Shown here piece by piece: positions 56,512 to 64,000 of a stretch of 64,000 nt of DNA. Made by a program: the position numbers and the translations under genes. The stretch spans positions 13,782,001 to 13,846,000 of the forward strand of contig JASDFA010000006.1 of assembly GCA_035772735.1 (NCBI GenBank), in the 5' to 3' direction. Source of the stretch: Datura wrightii (Eukaryota; Streptophyta; Magnoliopsida; Solanales; Solanaceae). Every line of letters begins with the position of its first letter. Position 1 is the stretch's first letter. The notes under the pieces are model-generated. The model saw only the letters and a program-made list of their open reading frames with translations. It made no database searches and was not told where the DNA came from.

Positions 56512-59291
56512 TGTCACACCCCACCTTGGGGGGTATGACTGGCACCTGGTGCCCTACTAGGACCTGACCTGCTGAACTTGTTAAGCCTGGGCGCATCTGG
56601 CGCCTGGCTGGCTCTAACTCACATTTCTGGAAACAAAGGGCTATATAACGGCTGTAAATACAGCCCCCGGCCCATTGGCCTATAGCCTTCTGTACCTGTA
56701 TTACAGCTGACCAGAAACATGTTAATTCAGGGGAACCTATGCGGGCCGACAAGGCCACCATGCTGTCTAGTTATCTGTAACTCAAACATAACATACTGAA
56801 AAGCTACGTGACCGGCAAGGTCACCACTACTGGCAAACTATGGCCCACACGGCCATTACAAAAGAAAGAAAGGAGTAAAGGCAACTATACAACTGCACGG
56901 CCTCACACGACCGGCTCATCTGACCACAGGGAATACATACAGACTGCAAGCCTCTAAGAAGAATAATAGAAATGATCGGAACAGGGCCCCGACCTACCCG
57001 TACTGTACAACAAAAGGAACTGAACTACACCTCTAGAAATTCAGTCTCCGGATGACAGGAGCTGAATATTCGACCGCTGATGGGGATCACGTGGTATCGC
57101 CTGCGCGTCTATGGGTACCTACAGGCAAGTAATGCAGCGCCCCACTGGGCGTCAGTACCGCTGGGACTGAGTATGTAAAGCAAACTGAATACAGCTGAAT
57201 ACAAGTAATATAACAAAAAATTCTGAATAGCAGGAGATAACTGAATCTGTAAGAACTGAAGGGATATCTGAAATCAATAACATAACTGTCGAAACTGGAA
57301 TAAGAAGAACTAGATTAACTATCTGATGGTGTAGATCGTACCTGTTCTTAATCATGCTGGAGGGAGTAGGTGTCATTTCTGGAGACGTATCATTCTACTA
57401 CTAATCTACTCATATCTACTGTAATATAGCATAACATACATAACATAACATGGCATACACAACCTTACCCGGCCCCCATAAGCCGGGAGGTACAATCAAC
57501 ACAGAATCTATACCCCTACCCCGGTCAACCCATCTCCTATACTGGCTGTAAGCACCCTGCCGGTCCCCTGGGTATGCACTTGGGCTCGCTGAGCCCCTGA
57601 CTATAACTGCATCTGAGTCCGGAGGACTCCTGAATCTGCACCCGGGCGTATCCGCTCGACTGGGGTGTGTAAGGCCGATCAAGGCACAAATATGGGGAAA
57701 AACTGGCATCCCATCTTCGTCCCCTGGCAGGACGGCATGCCACCCCGTAGAGTGACGTATCCTCGTCCTCTGGTGGACGAGTCGATACAGCTATTAACCC
57801 TGGGGCGGTCATGGATGCTAGGTAATCCAACCCCAAACAATACAACGGTCTCAACTGGCAATACTGTCTGTGTATCTCACATGCTGAGGCTAATAGGGGT
57901 AAAGTATCATATATATTACATGCTGGGCTACTGATAGTAATCTGTACGTATTTAATACGTGCTGAGGCAAGTAAAGACGTATAAATATGAATATAGTCTC
58001 CTGCCGGGCTGTACTGGGCAAATGCTATATAAGATAATGTTTTTGCTGAAAACTCTGCTGTTTGCTAAGTTTCTGTATACACTATATGCTGGACTAGTGA
58101 TAGAAATATGTACACACTTGATACATGCTGAGGCTGGAAGTACTATATATATATGTACGAATATAGTCTTTCTGCTGAACTATGCTGTATACTGATTTTC
58201 TATCGTAACCTGATTTACTATTCCTGACATGCTTTCTGAACTTCATTTTAGCCTGCTATTCTATTTCTGAAGTGCTTTACGGATACTGTACTACTCCGCG
58301 GGGTTTCAGCTGAACACAACAATATCTTAACATGGCATATTACATCACACACTAAATATACTGGGCAATCTCTAACGCTTGCGTTAGAATCTATATCATA
58401 CTGATAGGTTTCATACACATTACAACCCAATGTTTCTCACATCGTACCAACATTCATAATAACGCAACATTTGACTTCTGAACATTCTACTGGTCCGTAA
58501 TTTGTTACACTACACTGATATTACTTAACTTGCCGAAGAAAACTAACTTTACATACCTTATCTCCGACTATTCATCCGTCGGACGAGGCTCGGCTGGTAC
58601 TTCAACTATTTTCTCCCAACTGCATTCATAAATACGTCAATCAATACTAAATACAGCTTTATTGTAAAGAGTAACGTTACTTTCGATATAGTTTATAGCC
58701 TAAACTTAGGCTTATCGAAAGACGGTCGAAAACTCGCTATTTTTCAGCGGCCCAGAAGAGAGAAGTATTCACTTCTCAGCTAGGAACACATAGACATTAA
58801 TTTAGAGCAATTCTACTTACTTTAGTTCGGTGGCTCGCCGATTCGTCGGCCGTATTTCGCGAAACTAATTCCGTAGAAATGCTCTTTGCTGCTAAATACT
58901 CGGGTATCTGGGATTAATTTGAGTTTGGGCAGCGTTTGGCAGCGTAATCGGACGAAAATTATTTAATTCCTTCGTTCCTCTTTCTTTTCTCAGCGTTTGC
59001 CTCTGTTTTCTGGAAAGTTTTTAAGTGTGGAATGAGTTTAAACCGAAGTGGGGGCTTTATATACTTGGGGCTGAACCTGGGCAACGTGTCACGGAGCCAT
59101 CGCGGAGGCCTCACCTCCGTGACACGCTGCCATCGCGGAGGGGCTCTGCCTCGGCTCCTCCTGCGATGGTTTCGACGGGTTTCTCGTCCGATCTTTTCCC
59201 GGACCTTTCCCTAGCACGTATGGTCTTCAAATATACTTAACCAACGTGCGAATAGGTCATCTAAGTGCCGGGAATTCTACGGGGTGTAACA
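56512..59291 (-). mobile_element. Solo LTR (2,780 bp) of a gypsy element inside the Ogre LTR
   Basis: TGTCACACCCC and GGGGTGTAACA form the termini, and TATGC is duplicated at 56507-56511 and 59292-59296. The other Ogre LTR has the empty site (GATTATGCAAAACG at about 42446), which proves the insertion. No coding region or second LTR is present, so the internal part was removed by LTR recombination. It shares ordered words and hairpin units with the LTR at 11522-13296, in the same orientation. Inverted units (GAGTCC-GGAGGACTC, GGGCTC-GCT-GAGCCC) lie at 57572-57635. An inverted pair around CACGGAGC / GCGGAGG at 59085-59165 lies near the right end. Open frames inside are chance frames. Confidence 0.9.
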
Positions 59292-60588
59292 TATGCAAAA
59301 TGAACAAATGATTTAATCCTAAAGCATGATGTCTAATAGATACAAATTCATTGGTTCATTGTTATACATGCAATTTTATGATGCAAACATATTGTTAAGT
59401 AAATATTCACGCACCTATTTCATCACATTTGCCTACATATACTTGAACAAATTATGATAGGCATGGTTTCTAACATTTGCAGATTTAAACATACTATACT
59501 GGTAATTAACCTCTATAAATATGGTACTTAACCAAATGGGAAGATATAATCATATTTACTTTTTAACAAAAACGTCACAACAGATAACACAGGATATGCT
59601 TCGAATCAAAATGCATGAGACCTTATAGGCATTATTTCTAATGTTGTATTATCACATTAAATTCCTATGGGCATGATCTCTAATGGTTCATGTATTTATT
59701 CCTATAAGAATGCTTTTCTAAGTGGGATTAGCAGTAAAAAAAATAGTAAGGAAAAATACAATCCCCAACCCCAAACCCCTTTCCACTATTTATCATTGTT
59801 TTTACAATTATTACAAATTGGAAAAAAGAAAATAACAAATAAATACCAACATTAAAATAGAATAAATAAATAAATAAATCTATGGTCCTTTGTATCCCGA
59901 GCGACTCTTCGTTCCAACCTGTTAAACAGAACTATACGACAAGATTGTGGCCCATTCTCTATAACAGATTGTGCTATTTATAAACAAACTTCTATTTGAA
60001 CATATTACATTATAACCGATATGTATATAAATGTAAAATTCATACTCATGGAATCTGATGCAAGAAGTAGGTTCACATAACACAAAATTTATATGAAAAT
60101 AAAATGTGAACTAACCGGTTAAATCAGTGAAAGAAGCAAGGTAACAATCAGCAATTTTGAGAGAAAGTTTTTCAATGATCGAAGCCCAAGTTCGACACGT
60201 CAAGATCACGAGGATGTCTTGGATCCCGAGCAGTGCTCGTGTCGAAATGAGACAGAAATATATAAAAATAGAGTAATATTTTGTGAAATCAAGTATTGCA
60301 GTTTTTTTTTAATCACTGTTCGCCCCAATCTAAGAGGAAGAGACCCCCTTATGTAGTTAAAAAGACAGAGGCGTTCCAGGAAGGGGAATATTCAAATCAA
60401 AAGAAAAGAAATAATTAAATCAAATATTTTCTTATGAATTATCCTAAATTTAATCATTCAGAAATAAATCAGGAATCTGACTATAATCACACGTAATAAT
60501 TTAAGGAAAAGGGAAGAGAATATTTGTCAAAAATCACATAAGGGAATAGAGAAGTAAGAAAACAATGATTATGAGATTTTTCTTTAAT

Positions 60589-61250
60589 AACAATATATGG
60601 TTCAAATGCTAATAAACATTTATATAATGCAAATAATTCTTTCCTATTTATCTCCCATTTTATTTGTGGCTCAGTATATGATCCTGAGTAGTATCTACAA
60701 TGGTGTTCTATTTTTTCATTCTTATATTTATATTTTAATACTCCTCCATAGCTGTGGTCACTGAAATCTGTTTCTACTATATAATTAAATTGCCTATTTT
60801 CATTTGGAAAATACAGTTTTGGTAGGTTTTTACACATGTCCTTTATCTTTTTTATATGGTTTCTATCTTTTTCATCAAAATAGTATTCTATGTCCTTTTT
60901 TAATTTTTTCTGTAATGGTTTTAAGTTTTCTGCTAACATTGGTACATACTCTCGTACTTGGTTAACTAGTCCTAAAAAGGATTGTAATTTTTTCTTAGTA
61001 TCTAATAATTCTTTAGAATTAATTATTTTTTGTACTATATGTGTTTGCATTTTTATTCCGTTCTTATCTATTTGTATTCCTAGGAATTCTATTTGATTTT
61101 TTAATATTTCAGTCTTCTTTCTACTTAAGCTTATTTCTGATATCTCTATTATATGCATAAATTTCTCTAATAATTTTATAAATTCTTCTTTTGTTTTTGA
61201 ATAAAGTAGTATATCATCTATGTATACTATGCAATTTTCTAGTTGATTAA
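60589..61250 (-). pseudogene. Endogenous pararetrovirus fragment: reverse transcriptase C-part and RNase H
   Basis: A 662-bp insertion interrupts the Ogre LTR. On the minus strand about 220 codons are open without a stop. They begin in the catalytic Y-I-D-D-I-L-L-Y-S box of the polymerase and run through F-L-G-I-Q-I and L-Q-S-F-L-G-L-V-N. They end in RNase H with an E-T-D-F-S-D motif and the segment W-E-I-N-R-K-E-L-F-A-L. These motifs and the AT-rich coding are those of plant Caulimoviridae; a relative of the endogenous viruses of Solanaceae (solendovirus/Florendovirus-like) is likely. Both ends are abrupt and inside the domain: the first polymerase half and the rest of the genome are missing, so it cannot act as a virus. 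The other Ogre LTR (about 43727-43745) has no insertion and there is no clean target duplication, which fits illegitimate repair. Confidence 0.82.
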
Positions 61251-62321
61251 CAGAAAAAAATAATATAAAATACTTACTACATAAAAATAACTTGTCTTAA
61301 TTAGATAAATCAACTTAAATCAACTCAAAGATCGTCTAGATTTTACAAATCAAATCAGATCTTACCATAATTATTTATACGTTAAAACCAACTAAGGAAG
61401 GAGAATAGTTAGCTGAATAAGTTTTCCTTAACTAGAGAAACAAAATCGGTTCCAAATACATGCTAGGCTATTTTAAAAAGAAAGAATTAGTCACAATATT
61501 TTCCTCAAATCATATTCAATCAAGCAGAAAATTGACAAGCTTAAGTTACTGGTATTAAATTATTTAAGCAAACTAAGATAATCAGTCAATTTTAAATTAA
61601 GGAAAATCAAACTGTCGCATAATACCTAAAATTAATAAGTTACCATAAATATTACACAATATGTCATCCAACTTAGATAATAAAGTAAATGAACATGCAG
61701 TCCTGATCTTAAAGAAGGTAATTAGAGATTTAAAAATCAGGATGTTAGAGCAAATCAAGATTTACCGCATCTTACAATTGTCAATATTATGACCACACCA
61801 ATTACCGAATACGCTGTGGAAAGGAATAAATATTTCAATGAAATACCTAAATTTGGCACAAATAAAAATAATAAAAAATACCAAAGTTGTTAATATTAGC
61901 TAAAAGAAATGGTGGATGAAAAACATGAATCATGGAACAGTTCTTCCTTAAACAAGAAGGCTGAATCAATTAATCCTAGAATCAATCAGTTACACAATGC
62001 ACAAGGTAAGAATATAAATTTAACATATTCCACATAGAAGGCTGTCTTAAATTATGCTGGAAAGGAGAACATTCTGGCCAAGATTGCTATAAACATTTTA
62101 CCTCAAACAGTTAAGTAATAGAGTTGTCCCATAATTGATTTAAGAGATAAATAAAAGGACTTGTGAATCATAGAAGTCTTCATGTAAAACAACATAAATT
62201 AGACTTAGAATATAGAAGCGAAGGTTGTCTCACTAATTTGAAAATACATATATGATGCAAAATTATTTGGTTTTTGTATTCAATGTATAAAGATAGTCAT
62301 CATGCAAATTCAATAAGTAAG

Positions 62322-62324
<3 letters not shown>

Positions 62325-62370
<46 letters not shown>
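62325..62370. repeat. (TA)n microsatellite in the Ogre 5' LTR
   Basis: About 23 TA units, longer than the partner at 44813-44849. Length differs by simple slippage since insertion. Confidence 0.95.
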
Positions 62371-62374
<4 letters not shown>

Positions 62375-63784
62375 CAAGATTAGGGTGTGTAGGAACCAGA
62401 AAATCATAAACATCTGGGGTTTCTTCATGCATAACAATTTTAATTAGATAATCAGAGGAGAGAAAAATAAATAAATAAATAAATAAAATTAAATTAAAAC
62501 TCATTCAGACAAATGTGAGATCTAGAAAAGTCCATTTTTAGAGGTACTGCGGTGAGGAGCAGTGAAGGGAGCGACGGTGGCGAGGCAGTGAGAGGTCTTT
62601 GTCGGACCGGCGAGGAGAGAAGAGGGGAAAGGAGGGCGGCGCCGGTTTGATTTCGCCAGTGAGGGAGAAAAGAAAGTTAAGGCGGCAGCTTTTGCTGTTT
62701 CGCCGGTGTTAGTTTTCCGGCGATGGTGAGAAATAGAGGGAGTAGATGTAGGGGTGTCGGCTCTGTTTTCCGGCAGGTGGTTTTCGGAGGTTTTCCGGCG
62801 GTGTGCGACGTTTGGGTAGAGGGAGAAGGGAGGTCGGGCGGTACGGCTGAGTGGTGTTGCTGGAGGGTGTATTCGGGTTGAAGGGAAAAGGAGTGGAGAG
62901 GAGGAAGAGAAAGGAGATCTAGTGGTAGTGCGACGGGTTTTCATCGACGTTCGCCGAAAAAAATGAGGGAGGGAAGACGAAGATGAGCGGGAAAGAGAGG
63001 AAGAGGGGCGGCGACTCCTTAGAGGGAGAAGGTGGAGAGAATGAAAATGTTTTTTAGGGTTTGGGGGGTATGAGGGGATAAATAAGGAAGTATATTAGGG
63101 ATTTAATCTCGTCCGTTGGATTAAATAAGATGAACGGCTATGATTAATTTGAGTTGTTAGGGTCGGTTATGGGTTATGGAGCGGGTCGCGGGTATTTAAA
63201 TTGAATTGGCTGATTTAGTGGTTGAATTGGTATTTAAATTATGGACAGAAATTTATCAAAGTGGCTAGAATTGGCATAAATTAAATAGAAATGGCCAAAA
63301 TTAAAATAAATTGGATGAAATTGAATAGAAAAGGGCTATAATTTAAATAAATTGAATGAAATTGGATTTAGCTGCTATTAAATTAATGAATATACTACAC
63401 TTATAAATGATTTAATAAATAGATAATAAAATAGTTTAAATTATAGAAAAATCATATAAACATTATTATTAATAAATAAATCCTAAATCTTAGTAGACTT
63501 GTGCAAATTATATAATTAAATTATTATATTTATAAATAATTTTATTACTAGAAAATAAAGTTAAGTTATAAAATATTTAAAAATTATATTATTAACATAA
63601 ATAATTTATAAATTTGAGTAATATTACTTGGCGAATATTATGATAATTAATTATTTTATAAATATAAAAATAAGTCGAATATTTGCGTGAAATAAATAAA
63701 TAAATAAATAAATAAATATATATATATCTATATATATATAAGCATCATATAAAGGTATAGGGAGGTCAAAATTGGGTGTCAACA

Positions 63785-64000
63785 GGACCAAAGGGAAAAA
63801 AAAGTTAAAATAATGTGTGGGGAACAATGATACATGCACCTTAACTGTCTTTGGTTTCGCCATCTCATCACAATATCTAAATTAGGATTCCGGTGAATAA
63901 CAAAAAGAAAGAAGTATCATGTGTCTTATTTACATGCTTCGTTCTATCATATTTGGATAAAAGAACCTGGTCATTGAAGGTTACTATACTTTAAAATAAT
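63785..64000 (-). other. Host flank right of the Ogre, possible short exon
   Basis: The target duplication GGACC at 63785-63789 begins the flank. On the minus strand an interval at 63876-63840 has an acceptor-like TTTAG before it and a donor-like GTGCAT after it, and can encode D-E-M-A-K-P-K-T-V-K. It lies upstream, in the minus direction, of the ALKBH10B-like exon once the Ogre is removed. It could be a further captured exon, but it is too short to assign. Confidence 0.3.

Larger units (their letters stand above)
41229..63784 (-). mobile_element. Ogre (Ty3/gypsy, Tat clade) retrotransposon with nested insertions
   Basis: This 22,556-bp element on the minus strand is bounded by GGACC at 41224-41228 and 63785-63789. 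The LTR termini on the plus strand are TGTCGCGCC and GGTGTCAACA. Ogre hallmarks are present: giant LTRs (about 5.0 kb without later insertions), a tRNA-Arg primer site, an extra ORF before gag, a small intron before the reverse transcriptase, and dual RNase H. The 3' LTR is truncated at 45618. The 5' LTR holds a solo LTR and a pararetrovirus piece. In the first 300 bp the two LTRs differ at roughly 5 percent of sites by eye, so the insertion is moderately old. Confidence 0.92.
55293..63784 (-). mobile_element. Ogre 5' LTR, complete, with two nested insertions
   Basis: 8,492 bp in total, about 5,050 bp without the insertions at 56512-59291 and 60589-61250. Ends TGTCGC...CAACA on the plus strand. 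A GC-rich, pyrimidine-run-containing block at 62540-63070, followed upstream (plus-strand right) by AT-rich sequence with ATAAATAA at about 63077, is where the promoter is likely to lie; the same layout occurs in the 3' LTR. An AT-rich tail with TAAATA repeats occupies 63400-63740. Confidence 0.88.

Noticed and set aside
57152..57934. Several overlapping open frames inside the solo LTR
   Set aside because: Overlapping frames on both strands of a non-coding LTR with no family features.
59085..59165. GC-rich inverted words near the right end of the solo LTR as a possible separate transposon
   Set aside because: It lies inside the solo LTR, whose ends and target duplication are clear, and has no own borders.

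Overview
The window is nuclear DNA of a flowering plant, most likely a member of the Solanaceae. This is inferred from an intron-containing BAHD acyltransferase of the benzyl-alcohol benzoyltransferase type, from large Tekay, Athila and Ogre Ty3/gypsy retrotransposons, and from an endogenous pararetrovirus fragment resembling those of tobacco and tomato relatives. I ran no database search; family names rest on motifs read from the sequence.

Layout: 1-1190 is a truncated Tekay-type pol. 1581-3260 looks like the 3' end and LTR of a Copia (SIRE/Maximus-like) element. 3431-3930 is a MITE. 4269-7443 is the one apparently intact host gene, a two-exon BAHD acyltransferase whose intron holds a 1.0 kb terminal-inverted-repeat element. 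A sister copy of that element lies just downstream (8255-9238), followed by a small MITE and a decayed duplicate of the gene's promoter and first exon (10076-10656). 11160-13296 is the leader and LTR of a minus-strand gypsy element with a hairpin minisatellite. 13299-13760 resembles an Ogre-type LTR start. 14333-16545 is a tandem Copia LTR-internal-LTR-internal array. 16602-17110 looks like a CACTA transposon end.

From about 17 kb to the end lies a nested structure. Exon fragments of two unrelated host genes, an HD2-type histone deacetylase (19346-19590) and an ALKBH10B-like RNA demethylase (40992-41118), both on the minus strand, sit in sequence split by two large retrotransposons. Both host-site duplications are readable. 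A Tekay element spans 19620-40204 (GAAGC). Its 5' LTR is interrupted by an Athila derivative at 21160-32122 (ACTAC), which keeps gag, protease and an env-position ORF but has lost reverse transcriptase and integrase. An Ogre element on the minus strand spans 41229-63784 (GGACC). Its 5' LTR carries a 2.78 kb solo LTR at 56512-59291 (TATGC) and a 0.66 kb pararetroviral fragment at 60589-61250.

The Ogre is the best preserved element. It has a tRNA-Arg primer site, the lineage-specific extra ORF, gag-protease in one frame with two nonsense codons, a 154-bp intron with GT/AG borders that rejoins the frame before reverse transcriptase, two RNase H domains and integrase. It is dead: it has several frameshifts, its integrase lacks the catalytic glutamate, and its 3' LTR lost the U3 end and polypurine tract. 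The most unusual pattern is a family of inverted 9-mers (ACGACTCGT / ACGAGTCGT) scattered densely through both the Tekay LTRs and the unrelated Athila LTRs and internal region.
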